Notes: generated from the sequence alone by a model not told the origin. A stretch of DNA of 64,000 bases from JACVRM01 sp963839815 (GCA_963839815.1 CAWIWF010000008.1:310001-374000); one strand, 5' to 3'. Counted from the first letter of the stretch, positions 15,222-24,646 are shown. Numbers and translations: made by a program.

Positions 15222-16520
15222 TGCTGACCCTCCGCGAGACACAGAAGGCGGACCTCGTCGTCCGCGGCGCGCGGGTTCTCGACCCCACGCGCCAGCTCGA
15301 CGCGGTCACCGACGTGCGCATCGACGGCGGTGTCATCGCCCAGCTCGGCGACGACCTGCCCGCCAACGGCCACCGCGTCGTCGAGGGCGAGGGGCTGTTG
15401 CTCGCGCCCGCCTTCGTCGACCCGCACGTGCATCTACGCACCCCCGGGCGCGAGGACGAGGAGACGGTCTCGAGCGGCACGGAGGCGGCCGCTGCCGGCG
15501 GCTACTGCGCGCTCCTGGCGATGCCGAACACCGAGCCCGTCGTCGACTCGGCCTCGGTGCTCGGCGCGCTCGTCGATGAGGCCAGGACGAGCGCACGCAT
15601 CCCGGTCGGCTTCCTGGCCGCGATCTCCAAGGGGCAGGCGGGCGCCGAGCTCACCGAGATGGGCGAGCTGGCGGACGCGGGCGCGGCCGGCTTCACCGAC
15701 GACGGCATGCCCGTCGTCTCGCCCGGGCTGATGCGCCGGGCGCTGCAATACAACGCCGTCACCGGGCGCACGGTCGCCGTCCACTGCGAGGAGCCGACGC
15801 TGTCGCGCTCCGGCCAGATGCACGAGGGCGAGGTCTCCGCGCAGCTCGGCTTCGCCGGCTATCCGTCGGTGGGCGAGAGCGTCATGGTCGGGCGCGACCT
15901 CGCGCTCGCCGGCTACGAGGGGCGGCCGCTGCACCTGCTCCACCTCTCGGCGCGCGAGTCGGTGGACGAGCTCCGCGCCGCGCAGGCGGCCGGGGTGGCG
16001 CGCCACCGGCGAGGTGACGCCGCACCACCTCGTCCTCACCGACGAGGCGGTCCGCTCGCTCGACCCGAACCTGAAGATGAACCCGCCGCTGCGGGCCGAG
16101 AGCGACCGGACAGCGCTGATCGAGGCGCTTCGCGACGGCACGGTCTCCGCGATCGCGACCGACCACGCCCCGCATGCACGCCACGAGAAGGAGGTCCCGT
16201 GGGAGGCGGCGCCCAACGGCGTCACCGGTCTCGAGACGGCCTTCGCGGCCCTCTACACCAACCTCGTCGAGCCGGGGGTGCTGTCGCTCGAGACACTGCT
16301 CGAGCGGATGTCTGCCGGGCCGGCGCGAATCTACGGGCTGGAGCCGCCGCGGATCGCGGTCGGGGCTCCCGCCAACCTCGTCCTGATCGACCCGCAGGCC
16401 GAGTGGACGGTCGAGGAACGCCGCTTCCGGTCGCGCTCCGCCAACTCCTGGCTGCTCGGCCGGCGGCTGCGCGGCGAAGTGCGGCTCACCGTCGCCGCCG
16501 GTCAGGTGGCGTTCGGATGA
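15218..16520 (+). CDS. pyrC: Dihydroorotase, with a +1 frame change near base 15998
   Basis: A class I dihydroorotase (about 433 aa when joined) converting carbamoyl-aspartate to dihydroorotate. The N-terminal part has the metal-binding DPHVHLRTPGRE; the C-terminal part has EVTPHHLVLTDE, the conserved Asn in LKMNPPLR and the catalytic Asp in IATDHAPH. The reading frame changes near 15995-15998: removing one G (15998) restores an uninterrupted family-like sequence (AAGV-RATGEVTPHH). Both halves are intact and the operon context is essential, so an assembly insertion is more likely than true inactivation; programmed +1 shifting is possible but lacks a known slip motif. GTG 15218 or ATG 15221; overlaps carA by ATGA. 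Confidence 0.9.
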
Positions 16521-17560
16521 CCGGCTTCCTGGCGCTCGAGGACGGCACGGTCTTCCGCGGCGAGTCGGTCGGGGCCCCGGGCCATGCCTGCGGCGAGGCG
16601 GTCTTCACGACCGCGATGACGGGCTATCAGGAGGTCGTCACCGACCCGAGCTACGCCGAGCAGGTCGTCTGCTTCACCGCGCCCATGGTCGGCAACTACG
16701 GCATCGCCGACAGCCGCAACGAGTCGGGGCGGGTGCACGCCCGTGCCGTGCTGATGCGTGAGGCACGCGGCCCCGCCTGGACGGACTGGCTCCATCGCCG
16801 CGGCGTCGTCGCGCTGACCGGGATCGATACGCGCTCGCTCGTCCTGCACCTGCGCGGCGCCGGCGCGATGCGCGCCACCGTCGTTGCAGGCGAGGGCTCG
16901 GTCGAGGAGGCGGTCGCGCTCGCGCAGGCGCAGCCTCCGATGGCGGGCAGGTCGCTCGCCGCCGGCGTCTCCTGCGAGGAGCCGTACGTCTACGCGCGCG
17001 GGGGCCGGGCCTCGGTCGCCGTGATCGACTACGGCTGCAAGCGGTCGATCCTCGAGCGGCTGGCGGCGGTGGGTGCCGGCGTCACGGTCTACCCCCACGA
17101 CGTCGGCCCCGAGGAGCTGCTCGCCCACGACGCGGTGCTGCTCTCGAACGGCCCGGGCGATCCCGAGCCGCTGACGGACGAGATCGAGGCGGTTCGCGAG
17201 CTGCTCGGCCGCATGCCGGTGCTCGGCATCTGCCTCGGCCACCAGCTGCTCGCCCTGGCGGCCGGACTGGAGACGTTCAAGCTGCCGTTCGGCCACCGCG
17301 GCGCCAATCACCCCGTCGTCGAGCGGCGGACCGGCCGCGTGCTCGTGACGAGCCAGAACCACGGTTTTGCGGTCGCTCCCAGCGAGGGCCGGGAGGCGAC
17401 GCATGTGTCGCTCTACGACGGCACCGTCGAGGGCCTCTCGCTGCCGGAGCTCCAGGCGCGCTCGGTGCAGTTCCACCCGGAGGCGGGCCCGGGCCCGCAC
17501 GACGCCTGGCCGCTGCTCGAGACCTGGATCGAGGGGGTGAGCCTTGCCAAGGCGGCCTGA
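16517..17560 (+). CDS. carA: Carbamoyl-phosphate synthase small (glutaminase) subunit
   Basis: A 347-aa glutamine amidotransferase subunit that supplies ammonia to CarB. The N-terminal CarA-specific domain (about 1-165) begins GFLALEDGTVFRGESVGA; the class I GATase domain has the nucleophile Cys in LGICLGHQ, the histidine in QFHPEAGPGPHD and the associated glutamate. SNGPGDPEPL is the oxyanion-hole segment. Length is slightly shorter than E. coli CarA (382). It starts by ATGA overlap with pyrC and ends 17 bases inside carB. Confidence 0.95.
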   Translation: MTGFLALEDGTVFRGESVGAPGHACGEAVFTTAMTGYQEVVTDPSYAEQVVCFTAPMVGNYGIADSRNESGRVHARAVLMREARGPAWTDWLHRRGVVALTGIDTRSLVLHLRGAGAMRATVVAGEGSVEEAVALAQAQPPMAGRSLAAGVSCEEPYVYARGGRASVAVIDYGCKRSILERLAAVGAGVTVYPHDVGPEELLAHDAVLLSNGPGDPEPLTDEIEAVRELLGRMPVLGICLGHQLLALAAGLETFKLPFGHRGANHPVVERRTGRVLVTSQNHGFAVAPSEGREATHVSLYDGTVEGLSLPELQARSVQFHPEAGPGPHDAWPLLETWIEGVSLAKAA

Positions 17561-20500
17561 CCTCCAGTCGATCTGCCTGGTCGGCTCGGGGCCGATCGTG
17601 ATCGGGCAGGCCTGCGAGTTCGACTACTCCGGCTCGCAGGCGCTCAAGGTGCTGCGTGCCGAGGGCCTGCAGACGATCGTCGTCAACTCGAACCCGGCCA
17701 CGATCATGACCGACCCCGGGTTCGCCGACCGCACCTACCTCGAGCCGCTCGACGCCGAGGGCGTCGCGGGCGTGCTCGAGCGGGAGCGGCCGGACGCGCT
17801 GCTGCCGACCATGGGCGGCCAGACCGGGCTCAACATCGCGCTCGAGCTCGCGGAGTCGGGCGTGCTCGCCGAGCTCGGGGTCGAGCTGATCGGCGCGCCT
17901 GTCGACGTCATCCGCCGCGCCGAGGACCGGGAGCTCTTTCGCGAGACCGTGCGCTCGGTCGGCCTGCGCGTGCCCCAGTCCACCGTCGTCACCTCGCCGC
18001 GGGACCTGCCGCGGACGCTGTCGTTCCCGGTCATCCTGCGGCCGGCCTTCACGCTCGGCGGGCACGGGGGCGGCACCGCTCACGACCCGGCGGAGCTGGA
18101 GCGCCTGCTCGCCCGGGCGCTGGCGGAGAGCCCCGTCGGCCAGGTGCTCGTCGAGGAGTCGCTGATCGGCTGGGACGAGTTCGAGCTCGAGCTGATGCGC
18201 GACCGGCGCGACAACGTCGTCATCGTCTGCTCGATCGAGAACCTCGACCCGATGGGCGTCCACACGGGCGACTCGGTCACCGTCGCCCCGCAGATGACGC
18301 TCGCCGACGAGGAGTACCAGGAGCTGCGCGACGCCGCCATCCAGATCATCCGGGCGGTCGGCGTCGAGACCGGCGGCGCCAACATCCAGTTCGCCCGCTC
18401 GCGCGACACCGGCGAGCTGCGCGTGATCGAGATGAACCCGCGCGTCTCGCGCTCCTCAGCGCTCGCCTCGAAGGCGACCGGCTATCCGATCGCCAAGGTC
18501 GCCGCCAAGCTCGCGATCGGCTACACGCTCGACGAGATCCCCAACGACCTCACCCGCACGACGCCGGCCAGCTTCGAGCCGACGCTCGACTACGTGGTCG
18601 TCAAGATGCCGCGCTTCGCCTTCGAGAAGTTCCCCGGCGCCGACGCGACGCTCGGGACGCAGATGAAGTCGGTCGGCGAGGCGATGGGCATCGGCCGCAC
18701 GTTCACCGAGGCCTTCCTCAAGGCGCTCCGTAGCCGCGAGCTGGACAGCGTGGCCGAGGCGCCGTGGCAGGGGCTGGAGGACGTGCCCGAGGGCGTGCAC
18801 CCCTGGTTCCTCGCCGAGTTCGACCGCATCCAGGCGGGTCTCGCCCGGATCGCCTCCCTCGGCGACCTCGTCGCCGACGACTGGGTGCGCCTGAAGCGGC
18901 TCGGCCTCTCGGACGCCGCCGTGGCCGCCCGCTGCGGCGTGGGCGAGGACGAGGCGCGCGCGGCGCGGCGGGCGTGCGGCGTGCTCCCGGCCTACCGGCG
19001 GGTGGACTCCTGCGCCGGCGAGGTCGAGGCGGCCTCGAACTACCTCTACTCGACGTGGGGCGAGCGTGGGGACGAGACACCGGAGCCGGCGCGGCCGGTG
19101 GCGGTCATCCTCGGGTCGGGGCCGAACCGCATCGGGCAGGGCATCGAGTTCGACTATTGCTGCGTCCACGCCGCCCAGAGCTTCCGCTCGCTCGGCTACG
19201 AGGCCGTGATGGTCAACTGCAACCCGGAGACCGTCTCGACCGACTACGACACGTCCGACCGGCTCTACTTCGAGCCGCTCGGGGCCGAGGAGGTCCTGGC
19301 CATCTGCGAGCGCGAGCGGCCCGCGGGCGTCGCCATCCAGTTCGGCGGCCAGACGCCGCTGAAGCTGGCGCCGGCGCTCGAGGCCGCAGGCTTCGCGATC
19401 CTGGGCACGCCCACGGAGGCGGTCGACCTGGCCGAGGACCGCGAGCGGTTCGCCGCCCTCTGCGCCGAGCTCGGCGTCCGCTGTCCACCCTGGGGAATCG
19501 CGCGCTCGCCGGGGGAGGCGGTCGAGACGGCTGAGCGGATCGGCTACCCGGTGCTCGTGCGCCCTTCCTACGTGCTGGGCGGCCGCGCGATGCGCGTGTG
19601 CTACTCGGCCGAGGACGTCGACGCCGCCATGCAGGGCATCGCCGGGCCGACGCTCGTCGACCGGTTCCTGGAGAACGCCGTCGAGGTGGACGTCGACGCA
19701 CTCTGCGACGGCGAGGACACGTACGTCGCGGCGGTCATGCAGCACGTGGAGGAAGCCGGCGTCCACTCGGGCGACTCGGCCTGCGTGCTGCCCGCACCGT
19801 CGCTCTCGCCGGAGACGCAGACCGAGGTGGAGGAGCTCGTCCGCCGCCTGGCTCCCGCGCTCGGGGTGATCGGGCTCGTCAACGTCCAGGTTGCGGTGGT
19901 CGACGGCGAGGTCTTCGTCCTCGAGGCGAACCCGCGCGCGTCGCGCACGGTGCCGTTCGCGAGCAAGGCGACGGGCGTCAACCTCGTCGGCGCCGCCTGC
20001 GCGCTGGCGGCGGGTCACAGGCTCGCGGACCTCGACCTTCCCTGGGGCCGGACGCCGGCCGAGGTGAGCGTCAAGGCCGCCGTGCTGCCGTTCGCCCGCT
20101 TCCCCGGTGCCGACCCCGTGCTCGGACCGGAGATGCGGTCCACGGGCGAGGTGATGGCATCGGCCCACGACTTCCCGACCGCGTTCGCCAAGGCCGAGCG
20201 GGCGGCCGGGCGGCCGCTCCCCGAGCGAGGAACGGCCTTCCTCTCGGTTCGCGACGCCGACAAGGAGGCGGTCGTCCCGGTCGCCAGGGCGCTCGCCGGG
20301 CTCGGCTTCACGCTCGTCGCCACGGCCGGCACGGGTCGGGCCCTCGTGGCGGCCGGGTTGCCGGTCGAGCCGATCCGCAAGGTGACGGAGGCGGGGGAGG
20401 GGCCCACGGTCGTCGATCTCATCCGCCGCCGGCGTTGCGACCTCGTCGTCAACACGCCACAGGGACGCGGCGCCCGCACTGATGGCTACGCCATCCGCGA

Positions 20501-20636
20501 GGCAGCCCTCGTCGCCCGGGTGCCGTGCATCACCACGCTCTCGGGTGCGGCGGCCGCGGTCGACGCGATCGCCAACGCACGCGGCACGCAGGCGGTCTCC
20601 CTGCAGGAGCGGCACGCGGCCGCGGAGGCGAGCTGA
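17544..20636 (+). CDS. carB: Carbamoyl-phosphate synthase large subunit
   Basis: A 1030-aa synthetase with the internal duplication typical of CarB: an N-terminal carboxyphosphate half (GSGPIVIGQACEFDYSGSQ) and a C-terminal carbamoyl-phosphate half (GSGPNRIGQGIEFDYCCVHA), each an ATP-grasp domain with a repeated VIEMNPRVSRSSALASKATGYP / LEANPRASRTVPFASKATGV element. An MGS-like allosteric domain forms the last 130 residues (about 900-1030). It makes carbamoyl phosphate for pyrimidines and arginine. The start is TTG 17544: an in-frame stop lies two codons upstream, so no longer form exists. Confidence 0.96.
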   Translation: MPRRPDLQSICLVGSGPIVIGQACEFDYSGSQALKVLRAEGLQTIVVNSNPATIMTDPGFADRTYLEPLDAEGVAGVLERERPDALLPTMGGQTGLNIALELAESGVLAELGVELIGAPVDVIRRAEDRELFRETVRSVGLRVPQSTVVTSPRDLPRTLSFPVILRPAFTLGGHGGGTAHDPAELERLLARALAESPVGQVLVEESLIGWDEFELELMRDRRDNVVIVCSIENLDPMGVHTGDSVTVAPQMTLADEEYQELRDAAIQIIRAVGVETGGANIQFARSRDTGELRVIEMNPRVSRSSALASKATGYPIAKVAAKLAIGYTLDEIPNDLTRTTPASFEPTLDYVVVKMPRFAFEKFPGADATLGTQMKSVGEAMGIGRTFTEAFLKALRSRELDSVAEAPWQGLEDVPEGVHPWFLAEFDRIQAGLARIASLGDLVADDWVRLKRLGLSDAAVAARCGVGEDEARAARRACGVLPAYRRVDSCAGEVEAASNYLYSTWGERGDETPEPARPVAVILGSGPNRIGQGIEFDYCCVHAAQSFRSLGYEAVMVNCNPETVSTDYDTSDRLYFEPLGAEEVLAICERERPAGVAIQFGGQTPLKLAPALEAAGFAILGTPTEAVDLAEDRERFAALCAELGVRCPPWGIARSPGEAVETAERIGYPVLVRPSYVLGGRAMRVCYSAEDVDAAMQGIAGPTLVDRFLENAVEVDVDALCDGEDTYVAAVMQHVEEAGVHSGDSACVLPAPSLSPETQTEVEELVRRLAPALGVIGLVNVQVAVVDGEVFVLEANPRASRTVPFASKATGVNLVGAACALAAGHRLADLDLPWGRTPAEVSVKAAVLPFARFPGADPVLGPEMRSTGEVMASAHDFPTAFAKAERAAGRPLPERGTAFLSVRDADKEAVVPVARALAGLGFTLVATAGTGRALVAAGLPVEPIRKVTEAGEGPTVVDLIRRRRCDLVVNTPQGRGARTDGYAIREAALVARVPCITTLSGAAAAVDAIANARGTQAVSLQERHAAAEAS

Positions 20637-21304
20637 CCCCCCGGCGCGAGCTGCGTCGGGTCGCCGGGCTCGAGCGTGTCGGGCCCTACCTCCTGCTGCG
20701 GGTGGAGCGCGGCGGGCTGGCGACCGGCATCCCAGGGCAGTTCTTCATGCTCTCGCCTCCCGGGCGGGTGCTGCCGCGGCCGATGAGCCTGTGTCTTGCA
20801 CCGGCTGGCGAGCTGGCGTTCCTGTTCGACGTGGTCGGCCCGGGAACGCGGGCGCTGGCCGAGCTCGCGCCCGGTGGCCGGCTGGCCGTCTTCGGCCCGC
20901 TCGGCAACGGCTACCGCCTCGGCGTCGAGCGGCCGCTGCTGGTCGGCGGCGGCATCGGCGTGGCGCCGCTGCCCTACGCGTCCGAGTGCCTCGGCCGGCC
21001 CCCCGCCGTGCTCGGCTTCCGCAGCCGTGCGCACGCCGAGGCGGCAGCGCTCCTTCCCGGGGCCGAGGTCGTCGTCGAGCCCGCGTACGTCACCGACGCG
21101 CTCCCGCCGGGTCGCTGGGACGTGCTCGCCTGCGGCCCCGAGGCGATGCTCGAGGCGGTTCGCGAGCGGGTGCCTGCGGCGCAGCTCGCGTGGGAGGCGC
21201 CGATGGCATGCGGCTACGGCGCCTGCTACGGCTGCGTCGTCGAGGTCGACGGGCGCCTGCGACGGCTCTGTGTCGAGGGCCCCGTGCTGGAGGCCGCGGC
21301 GTGA
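20633..21304 (+). CDS. pyrK: Dihydroorotate dehydrogenase electron-transfer subunit
   Basis: A 223-aa ferredoxin-reductase-type flavoprotein that passes electrons from PyrD to NAD+. It contains an FAD-binding barrel (PMSLCLAPAG), the nucleotide-binding glycines (LLVGGGIGVAPLPY) and a C-terminal [2Fe-2S] cluster motif MACGYGACYGC plus a later Cys (RLCVEGP). Length is slightly below the usual 250-260. No ATG/GTG/TTG is available at the right place; CTG 20633, overlapping the carB stop as CTGA, is the most likely start. Its stop overlaps pyrD (GTGA), which fits a PyrD-PyrK complex. Confidence 0.88.
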   Translation: MTPRRELRRVAGLERVGPYLLLRVERGGLATGIPGQFFMLSPPGRVLPRPMSLCLAPAGELAFLFDVVGPGTRALAELAPGGRLAVFGPLGNGYRLGVERPLLVGGGIGVAPLPYASECLGRPPAVLGFRSRAHAEAAALLPGAEVVVEPAYVTDALPPGRWDVLACGPEAMLEAVRERVPAAQLAWEAPMACGYGACYGCVVEVDGRLRRLCVEGPVLEAAA

Positions 21305-22287
21305 CCGGGCAGCACGGCGGCTCCCGGCCCGGCGACGCGGCCCGGCTCTCCGACGACGCGGTGGACGAGCTCGACCGGCTGGAGAGCCACGTCCGTCGGC
21401 AGCGCGACGGCAATGGCGTGAGGATCCTCAACGGCTCCGGGTGCCTCGATGCGCTGACCGCGCCCGACGTCGCGCGCTCGCTGGACGTGTTCGTGACCAA
21501 GACCGTCACGCCCCGTGCACGCGAGGGCAACGAGCCAGTTCGCATCGCCGAGACGCCGGTCGGCATGCTCAACTCGATCGGGCTGCAGAACCCCGGCATC
21601 GACGCCTTCGTCGCCGATCACCTGCCACGGCTTCGCCAGCTCGGCGTGCCGCTCTGGGTCTCGGTCGGCGGCTTCTCGGCCGAGGACTACGCCGAGGTCT
21701 GCGCGCGCCTCGACGAGTGCACGGGGATCGAGGCGATCGAGCTCAACCTCTCCTGCCCCAACGTCGAGGAGGCGCCCGAGCCGGCGGCGGAGATCGTCGA
21801 GGCGGCACGGCGGGCGACCGTGCTGCCCCTGTGGGCCAAGCTCTCGCCTGCGAGCTCCGACGTGGCCGAGGTCGCGCGCGCGGTCGAGTCCGCCGGGGCC
21901 GACGGGCTCACGCTCGTCAACACCCTCCGCGGTCTCGCGCTCGACGAGCGCACGCTCACTCCGGTGCTGGCGCGGGCCGTCGGCGGGCTCTCGGGCCCGG
22001 CGCTGAAGCCCGTCGCGCTCGCCGTCGTCTACGCCTGCCGTCGCGCCACCGCGCTGCCGATCGTCGGTCTCGGCGGCGTCGCTACCGGCCGTGACGCCCT
22101 CGAGCTCGTTGCCGTGGGAGCGAACGCCGTCGCGATCGGCACGACGCTCTTTGCCGATCCGGCTGCGCCTTCGCGCGTCCGGACCGAGCTGGAGGAAGCG
22201 GCCCGGACCGCGGGTTTCGCCACCCCGGCCGAGGCCGCCGCGAGCGCCCACGCCGGGCACCTCGCACCTGTCCCAACGGGGAACTAG
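21301..22287 (+). CDS. pyrD: Dihydroorotate dehydrogenase, class 1B catalytic subunit
   Basis: A 328-aa FMN-dependent TIM-barrel enzyme oxidising dihydroorotate to orotate. The active-site cysteine of class 1 enzymes is in ELNLSCPNVEE; the FMN-phosphate site is GLGGVATGRDALE...VGANAVAIGTTLF. Presence of PyrK immediately upstream makes it the NAD+-linked class 1B type. An N-terminal extension of about 35 residues (GTG 21301) precedes the usual first strand; a later start is possible. pyrF and pyrE are not in the operon; mihF follows after 90 bases. Confidence 0.92.
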   Translation: MTGQHGGSRPGDAARLSDDAVDELDRLESHVRRQRDGNGVRILNGSGCLDALTAPDVARSLDVFVTKTVTPRAREGNEPVRIAETPVGMLNSIGLQNPGIDAFVADHLPRLRQLGVPLWVSVGGFSAEDYAEVCARLDECTGIEAIELNLSCPNVEEAPEPAAEIVEAARRATVLPLWAKLSPASSDVAEVARAVESAGADGLTLVNTLRGLALDERTLTPVLARAVGGLSGPALKPVALAVVYACRRATALPIVGLGGVATGRDALELVAVGANAVAIGTTLFADPAAPSRVRTELEEAARTAGFATPAEAAASAHAGHLAPVPTGN

Positions 22288-22337
22288 CCGAAAGTAGCGG
22301 TTTCCAAAGCGCCTGCAAATCGGTAGTTTTTAGTCGG

Positions 22338-22365
22338 TTGCACGCAACCCCGAATGTGGTAGCCT
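22338..22365 (+). promoter_or_regulatory. Promoter of mihF
   Basis: TTGCAC (22338-22343), 16-bp spacer and TAGCCT (22360-22365). The predicted start is about 22372, leaving a leader of only about 6 nt before the ATG at 22378, with no Shine-Dalgarno. Confidence 0.5.
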
Positions 22366-22377
22366 CCCGCGCTCAAG

Positions 22378-22710
22378 ATGGTCACCACCACCAAGAGCCC
22401 GACCCAAGCGCCTCTGCGTTCGCCCGACCAGCGGATGGAGGCACTGAAGCGCGCGAACGACATCCGCGTCCGTCGCGCACAGCTCAAGAAGGACCTCAAG
22501 CTGGGCCGGGTTCACGTCTACGAGATCCTCCGCAACCCGCCCGAGTACGTGGCCACGGCCAAGGTGTTCGACATCCTCATGGCCGTCCCGAAGTTCGGCC
22601 GCGTGAAGGCGACGCGCTACCTCAACCAGGCCCGCATCAGCCAGTCGAAGACCGTGGGCGGGCTCTCAGATCGGCAGCGCACCGAGCTGATCGCGCTCTT
22701 CAGCCGCTGA
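22378..22710 (+). CDS. mihF: Actinobacterial integration host factor (mIHF)
   Basis: A 110-aa basic, helical DNA-binding protein of the actinobacterial IHF family (unrelated in fold to HU/IHF). Recognisable segments are LKRANDIRVRRAQLKKDLKLG, the helix-two-turn-helix part VYEILRNPPEYVATAKVFDILMAVPKFGRVKA and the C-terminal RISQSKTVGGLSDRQR. It shapes the nucleoid and supports phage integration in mycobacteria. Position directly before gmk and rpoZ is typical of actinobacteria and is one of the best taxonomic markers in the window. Confidence 0.94.
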   Translation: MVTTTKSPTQAPLRSPDQRMEALKRANDIRVRRAQLKKDLKLGRVHVYEILRNPPEYVATAKVFDILMAVPKFGRVKATRYLNQARISQSKTVGGLSDRQRTELIALFSR

Positions 22711-22746
22711 CTCTGCCGCCGCGCGGAATGGTCTAAGTTTCTCGCC

Positions 22747-23328
22747 TTGGCGAGAACGCCCATGTTCGTCGTGACCGGCCCTTCCGGTGCCGGCAAGGGC
22801 ACGCTCGTGCGGGCGCTCCTCGAGCGCTTCGCGCAGCTGGAGCTCGCCGTGTCGGCCACCACGCGTGAGCGCCGTCCCGGCGAGGTGGACGGCCGCGAGT
22901 ACTGGTTCCTGACGCCCGAGCAGTTCGACCAGCGGGTCGAGGAGGGCGACTTCCTCGAGCATGTCGAGTTCGCCGGCCACCGGTACGGGACCCTGCGCTC
23001 CGAGGTGAGCCGGATCGCGGGCGCCGGCAAGTCGCCGGTGCTCGAGCTGGAGATCGAGGGCGCGCTGAACGTCGCGGACGAGCTCGAGGGCGCGGTCACC
23101 ATCTTCGTCACGGCACCGCTCGAGGCGCTCGAGTCGCGCCTGCGGGATCGCGCCACCGAGAGCACCGGTCAGATCGGCGAGCGGTTGGCGATCGCCCGCG
23201 GCCAGCTCGAGCACGCCGGCGACTTCGCCCACGTCGTCGCGAACGAGGATCTCGCGCGCGCCGTCGAGGACATTGCGGCGATCGTCGCCCGAGAGCTCGA
23301 CGGGGCAGCTACCATGGCGCGTCCATGA
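22747..23328 (+). CDS. gmk: Guanylate kinase
   Basis: A 193-aa kinase phosphorylating GMP to GDP. The P-loop is GPSGAGKGTL (residues 11-20), the GMP-binding region SATTRERRPGEVDGREYWFL and the lid region RLRDRATESTGQIGERL. Length is normal. The start is TTG 22747, with a TAAGTT hexamer 7 nt upstream that suggests its own near-leaderless promoter. It overlaps rpoZ by ATGA. Confidence 0.95.
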   Translation: MARTPMFVVTGPSGAGKGTLVRALLERFAQLELAVSATTRERRPGEVDGREYWFLTPEQFDQRVEEGDFLEHVEFAGHRYGTLRSEVSRIAGAGKSPVLELEIEGALNVADELEGAVTIFVTAPLEALESRLRDRATESTGQIGERLAIARGQLEHAGDFAHVVANEDLARAVEDIAAIVARELDGAATMARP

Positions 23329-23555
23329 TCTATCCCCGCATCGACACCCTGCTCGAGCACGCCGACAGCCGCTATGCACTCGTCATCGCGGCGGCCAAGC
23401 GTGCCAGGCAGATCAACAACTACCACCAGCAGCTCGGCGAAGGCACCTTCGAGGACTTCGCCCCGCCGCTCGTGGAGTCGCGCTCGAAGAACTACTTGAC
23501 GATGGCCCTCGAGGAGATCGCCGAGGGCAAGATCAAGTACTCGTACCGCGGGTAG
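23325..23555 (+). CDS. rpoZ: RNA polymerase omega subunit
   Basis: A 76-aa omega subunit: YPRIDTLLEHADSRYALVIAAAKRARQINNY is the conserved N-terminal part that clamps beta-prime, and the C-terminus (NYLTMALEEIAEGKIKYSYR) is as in other actinobacterial omegas. It helps assemble RNA polymerase. It is coupled to gmk by an ATGA overlap and is followed by a convergent gene 38 bases away. Confidence 0.94.
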   Translation: MIYPRIDTLLEHADSRYALVIAAAKRARQINNYHQQLGEGTFEDFAPPLVESRSKNYLTMALEEIAEGKIKYSYRG

Positions 23556-23593
23556 CGCGATCCGCTCCTAGCTGAGCTCTCGACCCGCATGCC

Positions 23594-24598
23594 TCAGCCG
23601 GCAGCGCTGGCTGCGTGACGCGAGACGAAGCTGTGCGGGTCGCGCTCGGCACCCTCGAGCCGCAAGGCCGGCGTTGCCCGATAGAAGTCGGCGAGCTCGC
23701 CCGTGCGGCCGGCGGCGATGAGTGCTGCGAGCTCGTCCAGCGCGTCGAGCTCCGCTGGCGATGTCTGCTCGTACGTCTGCCGCTTGATGAACGCGTAGTC
23801 TCGGCCGTCGAGGTCGTCGATGCCCGCGCCCTCATGGTTGAGGAGGCCGGCCAGGTCCCACAGCAGCTGGGAGCGTGCGTGCGAACGGCCGTCCTGCTCG
23901 TCCTCGCGGTAGCGATCCGGGTCGCAGTCGCCGGCGCGGATGTGCAGCCACCCTTCGTGGGCGGGCTCGAAGAGGTCGGCCGCGAGGAAGACGTCGACGT
24001 CGATCCCGCTATGAGCGCGCAAGAACTCGTCGTTCGCGTCGACCAACATCCACCTGGCGGCGTCTTCGTCCCACACCTCGCACACCCAGTGCTCGATGCG
24101 GTGGTCGACCTCGTTCTGACGCTGGGAGAACGCGTTCACGGTCCTCCGCCACGCCCAGGGATCGCGCTCGAGCAACTCCGCCTCAATGCCCTTCTCGCGC
24201 ATGACCCGCTCCCAGAACGCGACGACGTGCTCTGGGTGGCGGCGAACGTTCCGGAAGTAGCCAACCCGGATCCGGACGCGGTGACCACGGTGGCGGAGCA
24301 GCCCGGCGAGAAAGTGCGATTCGAGCACGCAGGCCCCGACCACCCGCTGCCCCGGGCTCCGACCGTGGCTCAGTGTGTGCGGCGGCGTCGCCGCCAGCGC
24401 CTGCAGGACGACGTCGAGACGAGGCGGGCGGGCACGAGGAAGCGACGGCCAGTGCTCGCGAGGGATGCCGAAGTGCGGCAGCAGGTTGTGGTGGATCGTC
24501 TGCGCGCCGGCAAGCGACGCGATCGCGCGCGGCTCGACCGGGAGCTCGGAGAGCAGGGGCGTGAACGCGCCCGGATCGGTGAAGCGGCCGAGCGCCAT
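23594..24598 (-). CDS. Cytoplasmic transglutaminase-like cysteine protein
   Basis: A 334-aa protein with a transglutaminase-like core. The putative catalytic cysteine is in GACVLESHFLAGLLRHRGH (about residue 84), the histidine in HRIEHWVCEVW (about residue 174) and the aspartate in WMLVDANDEF (about residue 191): the Cys-His-Asp triad in the expected order and spacing. No signal peptide or membrane segment is visible, so it is probably cytoplasmic. The substrate is unknown. It sits inverted between rpoZ and coaBC, interrupting the usual order. The start ATG 24598 is supported by a TACCGT hexamer exactly 6 nt upstream. Confidence 0.65.
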   Translation of the reverse strand: MALGRFTDPGAFTPLLSELPVEPRAIASLAGAQTIHHNLLPHFGIPREHWPSLPRARPPRLDVVLQALAATPPHTLSHGRSPGQRVVGACVLESHFLAGLLRHRGHRVRIRVGYFRNVRRHPEHVVAFWERVMREKGIEAELLERDPWAWRRTVNAFSQRQNEVDHRIEHWVCEVWDEDAARWMLVDANDEFLRAHSGIDVDVFLAADLFEPAHEGWLHIRAGDCDPDRYREDEQDGRSHARSQLLWDLAGLLNHEGAGIDDLDGRDYAFIKRQTYEQTSPAELDALDELAALIAAGRTGELADFYRATPALRLEGAERDPHSFVSRHAASAAG

Positions 24599-24604
24599 GA
24601 CGGG

Positions 24605-24640
24605 ACGGTACTGGGTTGATTGCCGCGCGACGGGCACAAT
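24605..24640. promoter_or_regulatory. Divergent leaderless promoters (transglutaminase-like gene / coaBC)
   Basis: On the minus strand TACCGT (24605-24610) ends 6 nt before the ATG at 24598. On the plus strand CACAAT (24635-24640) ends 6 nt before the GTG at 24647. The 48-bp gap means the two polymerases would compete for overlapping DNA. Confidence 0.5.
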
Positions 24641-24646
24641 CTCCCT

